Shown here one piece after another: positions 8,792 to 16,913 of a DNA stretch of 64,000 bases (positions are counted from its first letter, which is position 1; every line of letters begins with the position of its first letter). A program made the translations under genes and the position numbers. The notes beneath the pieces were generated by a model. It saw only the letters and a program-made list of their open reading frames with translations. It had not been told where the DNA came from and did not search any database. The stretch lies in the NCBI GenBank assembly GCA_037442205.1, contig JBBIQS010000042.1, positions 5,588-69,587 on the forward strand, given 5' to 3'. The DNA comes from JBBIQS01 sp037442205 (lineage in GTDB: Bacteria; Myxococcota; Myxococcia; Myxococcales; UBA5297).

Positions 8792-8996
8792 CTTCGCCGC
8801 AGTCCGGCCGCGGCGGACTTCGAGCCGCTCGCCCCGCACCCCGGCGTGCGTTCTCCTCGGAGGTATGATCGCCAAGGCGCCTGGCCTTCTCGACGGCTCC
8901 CGAGCGTCCATAGCCTGGCGATAGGCTGTCAGTGACTTGCTTCGAAAGAGCGGCACAAACCACGCGGCGAAGGCCAAGTGACCTTGGAGGAAGAGA

Positions 8997-9377
8997 ATGG
9001 CGACGCACGATTCTGGAAACGTGGTCTGGTTCGAGATTGCGGTCTCTGATTTCGAGCGAGCGAAGAGCTTCTATGGCCAGCTCTTGGGCTGGAAGTTCGA
9101 GCCATTCGACGACTATCGTCCAGGCTACTGGGCGATCGTGACCGGAGCGGATGGCGTCGGAGGCGGGTTCGTCAAGAAGGGGGAAGGCTCGCAGGCCGGA
9201 CAGGCGAGCTCGGTCCTCTACTTCGCCGTCGACAGCATTCCCGCTGCGCTGGAGAAGGCTCAGCGTCTGGGCGGCAGCGTCGTCCACGGCAAGAAGATCA
9301 TCACCAAGACCGCCGGGTATTTCGCCCAGCTGAAGGACCCGGACGGAAATCTGTTTGCGCTGTGGTGCCAAGAGTAG
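8997..9377 (+). CDS. VOC (glyoxalase/bleomycin-resistance) superfamily protein
   Basis: 126 residues with GGAGG-type ribosome binding site (cttggaggaagaga) before the ATG. One VOC module pair is visible: NVVWFEIAVSDFERAKSFYGQLLGW at the start and SVLYFAVDSIPAALEKAQRLGG, ending with GYFAQLKDPDGNLFALW. This is the pattern of small glyoxalase-like proteins acting on or binding small electrophilic molecules as homodimers with a divalent metal. No neighbour suggests a substrate. The 205 bp upstream hold no gene that I can support. Confidence 0.85.
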   Translation: MATHDSGNVVWFEIAVSDFERAKSFYGQLLGWKFEPFDDYRPGYWAIVTGADGVGGGFVKKGEGSQAGQASSVLYFAVDSIPAALEKAQRLGGSVVHGKKIITKTAGYFAQLKDPDGNLFALWCQE

Positions 9378-9552
9378 GCATCGCGCTGGCGGTGGCCCGC
9401 CGGTGCAGCTCTGGGTCCGGCGCTCGCTCTGCCGCTGGAACGGATGGCACCGCGGCGCTCGGCTCGGCCTCCGGCTTCGATTGCGACGCTCGGGAGCGCG
9501 CACGCAACATTGAGGCAGTCGAATGCGGTTGGCTCGGCGCTGGAGCCCAGCG

Positions 9553-9768
9553 ATGGATCTGCTCGTCGACTGCTACGCCGGGTATCGCGGCGAGGAGACG
9601 CCGCGCCGGCTGGCCTTCGGCTCCCGTCAGCTGGCGGTGGTCGAGGTGATCGACCGATGGCTGGGGCCCGACCACCGCTACTTCAAGCTTCGGTGCGACG
9701 ACGGCAAGCTCTACCTGATTCGCCACGACGAGCCGTCCCGGCGCTGGGAGTTGGTCAAGACCGAGTGA
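9553..9768 (+). CDS. Small DUF6504-like protein
   Basis: 71 residues from ATG 9553 (MDLLVDCYAGYRGEETP). The sequence CYAGYRGEETPRRL ... VxEVIDRWLGPDHRYFKLRCDDGKLYLIRHDE resembles a conserved small family I associate with DUF6504: a compact beta-rich protein with invariant DRW-GPDHRYFK. Predicted cytoplasmic; function unknown. A ten-residue longer frame from 9523 is possible but lacks conservation. Family number is from memory, so treat it as tentative. Confidence 0.65.
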   Translation: MDLLVDCYAGYRGEETPRRLAFGSRQLAVVEVIDRWLGPDHRYFKLRCDDGKLYLIRHDEPSRRWELVKTE

Positions 9769-9923
9769 TCAACTCGGGCCCGTTCGCGGCCGCGCTCCGC
9801 CGGCACCGGTCCGAGCCCGAGCCCGTGGCAGGGCGCCCGGCGCCATTCCGCCAAATCGTCCGGCGAACGAGCGGGCTGCCGCGCCTGCTCATCAGTGCAC
9901 AGCGTTGTCTGGGGAACCTGAGC

Positions 9924-10508
9924 ATGGAGAAGACCGCCAACCCGGCGCCGCTGGGACTGATGGGTTTCGGGATGACCACGGTATTGCTGAACATCCACAA
10001 CGCCGGCTTTTTCCCGATCTCGGCGATGATCCTTTCGATGGGCCTGTGCTACGGCGGGCTGGCCCAGGTCATCGCCGGAATCCTGGAATACAAGAGGGGA
10101 AACACCTTCGGGCTGACGGCGTTCGCCTCCTACGGCTTCTTCTGGATCTCGCTGGCGGTGCTGCTGGTGGGCCCCAAGGTCGGGTGGATGGATCAGACGC
10201 CCCAGGGCTACATGGGCTGGTACCTGCTGATGTGGGGCATCTTCACCGCCTTCATGTTCCTGGGCACGCTGCGCGCCAACCGGGCGGTCCAGTTCGTCTT
10301 CGGCTCGCTGGTGGTGCTGTTCGTGCTGCTGGCGGCGCGCGACTTCTCCGGCTCGGCGGTGGTCGGGAGAATCGCCGGCTGGGAGGGGATCGTCTGCGGC
10401 GCCAGCGCCATCTACCTGGCGATGGCCGAGGTGCTGGAGGAGCAGTTGGGCCACGAGATCCTTCCCATCGGGCGGATCAAGCTCAAGCCGCTCGCCGGGC
10501 ACGCCTGA
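9924..10508 (+). CDS. satP: Acetate/succinate-proton symporter (GPR1/FUN34/YaaH family)
   Basis: 194 residues with six hydrophobic segments. The family signature NPAPLGL is at residues 6-12, continuing LMGFGMTTVLLNIHNAGFF, and further typical segments are FGLTAFASYGFFWIS and YLAMAEVLEEQLG near the C-terminus. Members carry acetate or succinate across the inner membrane. The start at 9924 is chosen because NPAPLGL normally lies within the first 20 residues; the much longer frame to 9444 has no resemblance. GGGGAA precedes the start. Lone gene, convergent with 10524-11348. Confidence 0.92.
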   Translation: MEKTANPAPLGLMGFGMTTVLLNIHNAGFFPISAMILSMGLCYGGLAQVIAGILEYKRGNTFGLTAFASYGFFWISLAVLLVGPKVGWMDQTPQGYMGWYLLMWGIFTAFMFLGTLRANRAVQFVFGSLVVLFVLLAARDFSGSAVVGRIAGWEGIVCGASAIYLAMAEVLEEQLGHEILPIGRIKLKPLAGHA

Positions 10509-10523
10509 GGCTGCGGATTCGTA

Positions 10524-11348
10524 CTACGGGCAGGCCGGCGCCGAGGCCGGATCGTCCAGGAACCTCACCAGGCAATCGGAGAAGCCGGGGGTGCCGGGAA
10601 TCGCCTCGTGGCCGGCGCCGGGGATGATCCACAGCTGCTTCGGGTCCTGCGCCAGCTGGTAGAGGTCCTTGCCGTAGTCGACCTGCAGCGTATGGTCGGC
10701 GTCGCCGTGGAAGATCTGCACCGGCGCGGCGATCTTCCCGATCTTGGAGAGGTTGTCGAAGCGCCAGTGCGAGACCGTGGACGAAGCCAGCGGCAGATCC
10801 GAATTGTCGTTGACCAGCCGCTCGACACTGGGGAAGGGCGAATCGAGGTGCAGCACCTGCGGCGGCTGCTCCAGCGCCAGCTGGGTGCAGACGGCGCTCC
10901 CCAGCGACCAGCCGTAATAGACGTAGGGACCGGTCGGATCGCGCCGGCGCAGCTCGGCCAGCGCCGCGCGGGCGTCGGCGTAGAGCCCCTGCTCGCTGGG
11001 AGTGCCCTCGCTGGCGCCGTAGCCCCGGTAGTCGAACATCAGCACGTTGAAGCCCAGGTCGCGCAGCTGCTTCACCCGCCAGTAATAGACGTCCAGGTTG
11101 TCGCCATTGCCGTGGCAATAGAGGATGGAGCTGGCCCGATGCAGCTGCGGCCCGGGTGCCCTCGGCAGCCAGAGCGCCCACAAGCGCACCCCGTCCTCGG
11201 ATGTCAGCTGCACCAGCTCGCGGGTGGAGACCGCGTCGTCCTGGGGGAACGAATACTCGGAGACCCTGGTGGGCGCGAAGAGGACCGGATCGAGCGAGAT
11301 GCACGCCAGCGCCGCGCCAATCAATCCCGCTGCCGCCAGCCGCTTCAC
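10524..11348 (-). CDS. Lipid-anchored alpha/beta hydrolase (BEM46/ABHD-like)
   Basis: 274 residues starting at GTG 11348, with GGAGG 6 nt upstream and 4-nt overlap with the preceding stop (GTGA), indicating coupled translation. The N-terminus (VKRLAAAGLIGAALAC) ends in a plausible lipobox ALAC. The hydrolase core shows the oxyanion region YCHGNGDN, strand DYRGYGASEG, nucleophile elbow GWSLGS (Ser in GxSxG), the acidic motif HGDADHTL and the His in GAGHEAIPG. This resembles serine hydrolases of the BEM46/ABHD13 group. Substrate unknown; membrane-anchored in the periplasm or outer membrane by inference. Confidence 0.85.
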   Translation of the reverse strand: MKRLAAAGLIGAALACISLDPVLFAPTRVSEYSFPQDDAVSTRELVQLTSEDGVRLWALWLPRAPGPQLHRASSILYCHGNGDNLDVYYWRVKQLRDLGFNVLMFDYRGYGASEGTPSEQGLYADARAALAELRRRDPTGPYVYYGWSLGSAVCTQLALEQPPQVLHLDSPFPSVERLVNDNSDLPLASSTVSHWRFDNLSKIGKIAAPVQIFHGDADHTLQVDYGKDLYQLAQDPKQLWIIPGAGHEAIPGTPGFSDCLVRFLDDPASAPACP

Positions 11349-12013
11349 GGCCCACCTCCGAAGCTGCGCGAGACGACGAAGATCGGCGCCAGCGCTCCCC
11401 ATTTGCCGACCCCGATCCACGGCACGGTGAGATAGGTGTTGGCCCGGGTGGGCGCGTACCAGCGCAGCTCGGAGCCGATCGCCCAGTTGCTGCCGCCGGG
11501 CAGGAAATAGAAGCCGAAATAGGGCGCGAAATGGCCGCCCCAGCGCGCCTCGCCGATCATCGACACGCTGGCCCCGGCGCTCGCCCCCAGGTAGAGCAAA
11601 AGTGGATCCCACGGCAGCCAGCTGGCGACCAATCCGCCCGCAGGCACCAAGACCGCGTTTCCGGCGCCCAGCCCCGCGGTCAGCGAGGCGTCGAGCGAGA
11701 GCGAGAGCGCGGGCAGCCATCCCTGCTGGCTGAACAGCTGGTGGCTGGCGCCGGCCTCGGCGGCGAAGATGCCGAACAGGGCCGAGGTCAGCTGCAGCCG
11801 GGCGAAGGCGTCGGTGGTGTCGGTCAGCCCGCGGGTGTAGCCGAGCTGGGCGGTGGGCATCGGGCCGCCGAAGCCGCCGAGGTGGGCCATCGGCCCGCCC
11901 ATCGAGAAGTCGAAGGCGTTGCGGCCACTTCCCAGCGGGCGGACCGAGTGCGCCGGGCCGCAGCCGGAGAGGGCCAGGGCGCTCAGCGCGAGGACGACGG
12001 GCAGCCAGCGAAT
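11345..12013 (-). CDS. Lipoprotein with predicted outer-membrane-barrel-like body; possible ATT start
   Basis: 222 residues if translation starts at the ATT at 12011-12013, which has the very strong site GGAGGAGGG 5 nt before it and gives a textbook lipoprotein signal (IRWLPVVLALSALALSGC). The alternative in-frame start is TTG at 12076 (243 residues), with no ribosome binding site and 21 extra residues before the signal. The body alternates Gly and aromatic residues (LTAGLGAGNAVLVPAGGL, WGGHFAPYFGFYFLPGG), and resembles a small beta-barrel. First gene of a translationally coupled pair with the hydrolase. Either start is acceptable; the ATT choice is inference from the ribosome binding site. 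Confidence 0.7.
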   Translation of the reverse strand: MRWLPVVLALSALALSGCGPAHSVRPLGSGRNAFDFSMGGPMAHLGGFGGPMPTAQLGYTRGLTDTTDAFARLQLTSALFGIFAAEAGASHQLFSQQGWLPALSLSLDASLTAGLGAGNAVLVPAGGLVASWLPWDPLLLYLGASAGASVSMIGEARWGGHFAPYFGFYFLPGGSNWAIGSELRWYAPTRANTYLTVPWIGVGKWGALAPIFVVSRSFGGGP

Positions 12014-12444
12014 GGGACCCTCCTCCGGAGTATCCAGCGACTGCAGACGATAGGCCGGCGCCGGCGGGCGGTCCAATTTCCCGGACCGAGTTCGCCCTCT
12101 CGCTGGACAGGTCGGCGTGTCAGCTACCGGCGGACGGCGATGAAATCGGCGCCCACCGCCCAGATCTCCTGGCGCCCGGGCTCGGCAAGGCCCGAGGACG
12201 CACGCACCAGGACGTTGGCCAAGGGCACCTCGGATGGCAGATGGTCTTACGGGCGCAGGCGGCGCGCAATCCTGCCGCGCCGATGGCGAGCCAGAACCCC
12301 GAGCCGGTTCAGGCGGTTGCCGCGATCGATCGGCGAATGGGCAACGTCTTGAGAATAGGGCGCCGCTTCTTCTATCGTCGCTGCATCGGTCGCGGGGCGG
12401 CCATCGCCCTCGAGCGAACCGAGCGGTCGAAAGGGATGCCGACG
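12014..12444. other. Intergenic region with possible gene remnant
   Basis: About 430 bp between the divergent lipoprotein genes. I see no intact gene. On the minus strand a frame of about 40 codons ending at 12124-12126 reads like a real C-terminus (LANVLVRASSGLAEPG ... EIWAVGADFIAVRR, stop), closed upstream by an in-frame stop near 12250. It may be the decayed tail of a secreted propeller protein. Promoters for both flanking genes should lie here; none is clear. Confidence 0.3.
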
Positions 12445-14571
12445 ATGCGCGCGACTCTGACGGCTGCTCTGGCGCTTTTTGCCGCAGGCTGCGCCGACTT
12501 CACCCTGGCTCCGCAGGCGGCCCAGAGCGAGCTGCTGGTGGATGGCGACGGCGACGGCTACACCCCCGCCGGTGGCGACTGCGACGACACCAAGGCCAGC
12601 GTCCACCCCGGCGCCAAGGAGATCTGCGGCGACGGCATCGACCAGGATTGCGACGGCAAGGACGCCGACTGCAGTGCCACCGACCAGGACGGCGACGGCT
12701 ACCCGGTGAAGGATGCCGCCGGCAACCTGCTCGACTGCGACGACTCCAACTTCCTGGTCCATCCCCACGCGGTCGAGATCTGCGGCGACGGAATCGATCA
12801 GGATTGCGACGGCAAGGATTTGGACTGCGCCGACGTCGACGCTGACCACGATGGCTATACGCCGCGAAAGGGCGACTGCAACGACCAGGATCCGCTGACC
12901 CACCCCGGGGCGGTCGAGGTCTGCGGCGACGGCATCGATCAGGACTGCTCGGGCGCCGACCAGAGCTGCGACACCCTCGATCAGGACCAGGACGGCTTCA
13001 CCCCCGCCGGCGGCGACTGCAACGACCACTCGCCCTTGATCAATCCGCGCGCCAAGGAAATCTGCGGCAACGGGATCGACGAGGACTGCGACGGCAAGGA
13101 CCTGCCCTGCGCCCTGGCCGACGAGGATGGCGACGGCTACGCGGTGGAGGCCGGCGGGCCTCTGCCGGGTGGCGACTGCGACGACCACAACCGGTTCGTC
13201 TACCCCGGTGCCCGCGAGATCTGCGGCGACGGCATCGACCAGGACTGCAACGGTTCCGACCTTCGCTGCGACTGGGCCGACCAGGATGGCGATGGCTATG
13301 CGGTCGCCGCAGGCGGGCCGCTGCCCGGGGGCGACTGCGACGACCACAACTCGCGGGTCCATCCCTACGCGGTCGAGATCTGCGAGAACGGCGTCGACGA
13401 GGACTGCGCACCGGAGCCGGCCGGCTGGGCCTCCGCCGCCTCTCCCGGCGATCGCCTCTGCCCGAACCACGCCGACCAGGACGGCGATGGCTACGCGCCC
13501 GAGGGCGGGGTCGGCTTCCCCTTCCCCGGCGGCGATTGCGACGACCGCGCTCCGGCGGTCTATCCCGGCGCCACCGAAGCCTGCGATTTCATCGACAACG
13601 ACTGCAACGGCACCATCGACGACATCTCCCAGGGCTGCGATCACTTCGATCACCGCAACGCCAACTACACCCCGGCGGTGGGCGACGGCTGGGTGCAGGG
13701 CGGTTCCATCTATTACAGTCGGCTGGAGCTCAAGGGAGTCCACCTGCGCATCGGCACGTTCACCGTCCCGGCCGGAGTCGAGGTCGGCCCGGTGCCGGTG
13801 GATGCCTCGGGCAACGGCGGCTCCCTCGAGATTCGCGCGCAGAGCGTGGTGGTGCTCGGGTCCCTGACTGCCGACGGCGCCGGCTGGGGCGGCGGTGGAG
13901 GCGGGGCCGGCGCCGGCAATCCTGGCAGCTGGGGATGCACCTCCAGCAGCCCGTGGGGCAATCCTGGTTTGGGCAAACGGGGTGGCGCGAGTGGCTCGAG
14001 CTTCAACGGGTCCACTTCCACCGGCGGGACGGGGGGCGGAGCGCTGGGCGGTGCCACCGGCAACCAGGGCGGGTACGGCATCGTCGCCAGCGGAGACCTC
14101 AGCGCCGGACAGGAGATCTTCCTCGGCAGCGGCGGTGGCGGCAACGGCACCAACCGCAGCCAGAGCTGTCCGAACTGGATCACGGCGTACTACGGAGGAG
14201 GCAGCGGCGGGGCCGGCGGCGGCCGGTTGGTGCTCCGCGCCAGCGGATCGATTTCGGTGGGAGCGACTGGAACCATCACCGCCGACGGATTGGCGGGAGG
14301 CACCTCCTCCGACGCCAACGGCGCCCCCTCCGATTCAGCGCCCTGCACCGGGCAGTGCAGCAGCAATGGCTCGGGAGCGCCCGGCGGCGGCGGCGGAATC
14401 CTCATGGTCTGCCAGCAGTCCGGCTGCCTGCAGCTCAACGGCGCGGTCACTGCCCAGCCCAACGGCACGGTGAAGCTCTTCTGCCCGGGCTGCTCCACGG
14501 CCTCGCCAAGCACGGTCACCGCCGGCCGGCGCTGCCGCGCCGAGATCGGCGGGGCCTGCGCCAACTACTAA
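12445..14571 (+). CDS. MopE-type metal-binding repeat lipoprotein with glycine-rich C-terminus
   Basis: 708 residues. The start at 12445 (MRATLTAALALFAAGC) gives a lipoprotein signal with lipobox AAGC; AAAGGG lies 9 nt upstream. ATG 12436 is possible. Residues about 30-395 contain seven copies of the MopE-type module, D-x-D-x-DGY ... GGDCDD ... HPGAxEICGDGIDQDCDGKD, each with paired Cys and many Asp; related modules are named after the copper-binding MopE of methanotrophs. The C-terminal 300 residues form a beta domain plus Gly-rich repeats (GGGGGGAGAGNPG, GGGGNGT) ending with several cysteines (VCQQSGCLQL, CPGC). The family binds Ca2+ or Cu ions in secreted proteins; here it is probably a surface-displayed adhesive or metal-binding protein. 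It shares the Gly-rich module with 1-1893. Confidence 0.88.
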   Translation: MRATLTAALALFAAGCADFTLAPQAAQSELLVDGDGDGYTPAGGDCDDTKASVHPGAKEICGDGIDQDCDGKDADCSATDQDGDGYPVKDAAGNLLDCDDSNFLVHPHAVEICGDGIDQDCDGKDLDCADVDADHDGYTPRKGDCNDQDPLTHPGAVEVCGDGIDQDCSGADQSCDTLDQDQDGFTPAGGDCNDHSPLINPRAKEICGNGIDEDCDGKDLPCALADEDGDGYAVEAGGPLPGGDCDDHNRFVYPGAREICGDGIDQDCNGSDLRCDWADQDGDGYAVAAGGPLPGGDCDDHNSRVHPYAVEICENGVDEDCAPEPAGWASAASPGDRLCPNHADQDGDGYAPEGGVGFPFPGGDCDDRAPAVYPGATEACDFIDNDCNGTIDDISQGCDHFDHRNANYTPAVGDGWVQGGSIYYSRLELKGVHLRIGTFTVPAGVEVGPVPVDASGNGGSLEIRAQSVVVLGSLTADGAGWGGGGGGAGAGNPGSWGCTSSSPWGNPGLGKRGGASGSSFNGSTSTGGTGGGALGGATGNQGGYGIVASGDLSAGQEIFLGSGGGGNGTNRSQSCPNWITAYYGGGSGGAGGGRLVLRASGSISVGATGTITADGLAGGTSSDANGAPSDSAPCTGQCSSNGSGAPGGGGGILMVCQQSGCLQLNGAVTAQPNGTVKLFCPGCSTASPSTVTAGRRCRAEIGGACANY

Positions 14572-14709
14572 CCGCTGCCCGTGCCGGCGCTGGTGACCGG
14601 CACCGTGGATCCTTCGCCCGTTTGACGGTCGCGCCAAACACGGGTGCCCGCTTTTGCCGCTTCGGCGATCGTCGTGCTACACCGCGTCACCATTTCGAAG
14701 GAGGGAATC

Positions 14710-15447
14710 ATGTCTGCAAATGAACCGGTGCAGAACGGTGGAGAGTCGCCGCAGTCCCAGCCGCCGGCAGGCCCCGCGATGCCGAAGATCGACGTCACCG
14801 AGCTGATCAAGACCGCGATGGCGGTGGCGATGAAACCGGCGGCCTTCTTCGATTCCATTCGCGAGGAGAAAGGCTACGAGAAGCCGCTGATCTTCGCGGT
14901 GGCCATGGGCGCGGTGGCGGGGGTGGTCGGGACGGTGGTGGGCATCCTCCACCTCGACGCGATCTTCATGTTCTTCCCGGGGTGGGGGAACGTCTTCTCG
15001 CGGCTGCTGTTGTGGCCCATCGCCGCAGCGCTGGGGATGTTCCTCGGAGGCGGCCTGCTCCACGTGATCGTGCTGATCCTCGGTGGCAAGGCCAACTACG
15101 AGACTTCGGCGCGCATTGCCGGCTATTCGGCGGTCTTCCTCCCAGCCGCCCAGGTGGTGAGCTGGCTGCCGATCGTCTCGGTTGTCCCCTCGCTCTATGC
15201 GCTCTACATCGCCGCCCTGGCCGTCATCGCCCTGCACCAGACGGAGCGACAGAAGACCTTCATCGTCTTCGGAGTCATCGGCCTTCTAGGCCTGGCGTTG
15301 GCGGTGTGGAGCTTCAACGCCGCCCGCAGCATGTCTCATCTGGAGCGCGACGCCGCCCAATGGAGCCGCGAGCTCGAGAAGAGCGGCACCGACCTGGGCA
15401 AGGCGATGGAGGAGATGGGCAAGCAGATGCAGCGCGGCAAGAACTAG
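14710..15447 (+). CDS. YIP1-family integral membrane protein
   Basis: 245 residues with GGAGG-type site (gaaggagggaatc) before ATG 14710. A short polar N-terminus is followed by KPAAFFDSIREEKGYEKPLIFAVAMG, a typical YIP1 opening, and five hydrophobic helices up to about residue 205. Residues 210-245 form a charged amphipathic helix (SHLERDAAQWSRELEKSG) likely coiled coil. In bacteria YIP1 proteins are poorly understood; eukaryotic members act in vesicle trafficking. The upstream frame to 14644 lacks signal or domain resemblance. No obvious operon partner. Confidence 0.8.
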   Translation: MSANEPVQNGGESPQSQPPAGPAMPKIDVTELIKTAMAVAMKPAAFFDSIREEKGYEKPLIFAVAMGAVAGVVGTVVGILHLDAIFMFFPGWGNVFSRLLLWPIAAALGMFLGGGLLHVIVLILGGKANYETSARIAGYSAVFLPAAQVVSWLPIVSVVPSLYALYIAALAVIALHQTERQKTFIVFGVIGLLGLALAVWSFNAARSMSHLERDAAQWSRELEKSGTDLGKAMEEMGKQMQRGKN

Positions 15448-15474
15448 CGAAGCCAGAGCCTCGGTGCCAAACGA

Positions 15475-15510
15475 GGGCCTGCTTCCTGAGCGAGGGAGCA
15501 GGCCCTTGTC
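15475..15510 (+). terminator. Likely rho-independent terminator
   Basis: A 12-bp stem with one wobble position (GGGCCTGCTTCC pairing with GGGAGCAGGCCC, loop of 7 nt) lies 28 nt after the stop of the YIP1 gene. The tail is only TTGTC, so the U-tract is weak. Confidence 0.5.
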
Positions 15511-15608
15511 ATGCCGACTGCCCTGATGCGGGCGCTGGTGCCCACGAAGCGCAGGAGGGCAGATTGGCAAGGGCGCCAATAGCTGCCAGGGCGTTCGAGG
15601 GGGAGGCC

Positions 15609-16142
15609 ATGCGGGCGAGCGTCGCGTTCGGGCTCGGGATCGCCGTGCTGCTCGGCGGGTGCGGGCACAGCGCGCCGGCAAACTGCGATGGCAACTGCCC
15701 GGGAATCGCCGACTCCTTCAGCATGGACTACACCAATGCCGTCGGCGCCTGCTCGTTCACCGCGCCGATCGTCCCACCTACTCTGCTGATCACTCAGACC
15801 CCCGGCGACAACCGCGCCAGCTTTGGACTGGTTGACCCGGTCAACCAGACCACCTTTGACCTGCCCGCCACCGTCAGCATCCCCGCCTCGGACGGCAGCA
15901 CGGTGGCCACGCTCTATGGGCTGTCGCGAGTCCAGCGGCAGGCGCGCCTGGGCGATCCCCGGCTGCTCGACCTGCAGATCATCGTCGAGGCCGCAGTCAC
16001 GAACTCCGGGGGCCGGCGGCGGATCGTTGGAGAAATCCTGACCCAGGACCTGACTGCCACGACCCCCGACGGTGGTGCCTCGGAAGACGTCGGCTGCCAG
16101 CAGATCCTCCAGTTCATCGGCACCGGCGGGCCGGCCCAGTGA
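15609..16142 (+). CDS. Small lipoprotein of unknown function
   Basis: 177 residues; GGGAGG stands just before the ATG at 15609. The signal peptide MRASVAFGLGIAVLLGGC carries the lipobox LGGC. The mature part has four cysteines (CDGNC, CSFTAP, GCQQIL), is rich in Thr and Pro, and contains beta-type segments (TLLITQTPGDNRASFGLVDP). No recognised domain. It lies between the YIP1 terminator and a hairpin at 16156 and so is probably a single-gene unit. Likely attached to a periplasmic membrane face. Confidence 0.75.
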   Translation: MRASVAFGLGIAVLLGGCGHSAPANCDGNCPGIADSFSMDYTNAVGACSFTAPIVPPTLLITQTPGDNRASFGLVDPVNQTTFDLPATVSIPASDGSTVATLYGLSRVQRQARLGDPRLLDLQIIVEAAVTNSGGRRRIVGEILTQDLTATTPDGGASEDVGCQQILQFIGTGGPAQ

Positions 16143-16155
16143 CTCAATTGAGCCC

Positions 16156-16180
16156 GCTGGCGGCTGGGGCCGCCGCCAGC
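16156..16180. terminator. Hairpin between convergent genes
   Basis: Perfect 9-bp stem GCTGGCGGC / GCCGCCAGC with a 7-nt loop, 14 nt after the stop of the plus-strand lipoprotein. No T-run on either strand, so a terminator role is tentative. Confidence 0.35.
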
Positions 16181-16233
16181 AGCCCTCGATCGCGCCTACC
16201 CCAGTGCCTGGTCGAGTGCTCCGGAGCCCTGGC

Positions 16234-16803
16234 TCAAGTGCTCGGATGCGTGTTGCTGACTGGATCGGGCATGTGCCGCCCGACGACATAGAGGCGCACC
16301 GGCTGACGCAGCGGCCCGGTCTCGCGCAGCGCGAGCTCCTTCCAGCCGGGGATCGGGAAGTCGATCGCCACCACCCGGGTTCCCGGCGGCAGCTCGGCCT
16401 CGAGCTTGGGCGTGACGGTCTTCAAGGCCTTGGGGAGCAGGTAGCAGAAGACCGCATCGGCCTTGGGAAGCGGGCGCTTGCGGAAGTCGCCGATGCGCAC
16501 GTGGACCATACGGTCGGCGAGAAAGCGCAACCAGGCCCACATCGCCACCGTCGGATTGAGCTCGATGCCGGTGACCTCGACCTGCGCCCGCCTCCGCGCC
16601 GCCTTGAGGACCCGGCCGAAGCCGCATCCCAGGTCGACCAGCCGCTCTCCCGGCTTGAGCTCGAGCAGGTCGAGCGCCGACGCCACCGACTCCTCGGGCG
16701 TCGCCCGCACCGGAACCCCGGTGGAGAGCAGCGCCCGCAGCGAGAGCACGAGCGCCAAGTAGATGATGGCAGCGATGCCGAAGACGATCACGAGGGTGGC
16801 CAC
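16234..16803 (-). CDS. Membrane-anchored class I methyltransferase (FAM173/ATPSCKMT-like)
   Basis: 189 residues with a GTG start. One N-terminal membrane helix (TLVIVFGIAAIIYLALVL) is followed by a TPEESVASALDLLELKPGE segment and motif I VDLGCGFGRVLKAA, then GIELNPTVAMWAW and IGDFRKRPLPKADAVFCYLLP. A helix, then a TPEE-type leader, then a short class I fold is the arrangement of the FAM173 lysine methyltransferases (mitochondrial members methylate ADP/ATP translocase and ATP synthase c subunit) and their bacterial relatives. Substrate here is unknown; a protein substrate at the membrane is plausible. Confidence 0.8.
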   Translation of the reverse strand: MATLVIVFGIAAIIYLALVLSLRALLSTGVPVRATPEESVASALDLLELKPGERLVDLGCGFGRVLKAARRRAQVEVTGIELNPTVAMWAWLRFLADRMVHVRIGDFRKRPLPKADAVFCYLLPKALKTVTPKLEAELPPGTRVVAIDFPIPGWKELALRETGPLRQPVRLYVVGRHMPDPVSNTHPST

Positions 16804-16913
16804 GGCGCGGCAGCTTAGCCCGGATCTTCCGCTCCTGCGCCCCGGGTCGATGGAACGTCCGTCCGAGCCGGAGTAAGAGAGAGGCCCCTGACCGCGGCAC
16901 CTCCGGAGGCTCC

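Noticed and set aside
9378..9552. Small gene upstream of the DUF6504-like gene
   Set aside because: Only composition-driven frames; no ribosome site or conserved sequence.
12247..13743. A long minus-strand frame opposite the MopE-repeat gene
   Set aside because: Val/Ala-rich shadow of the repetitive sequence; no start signal.
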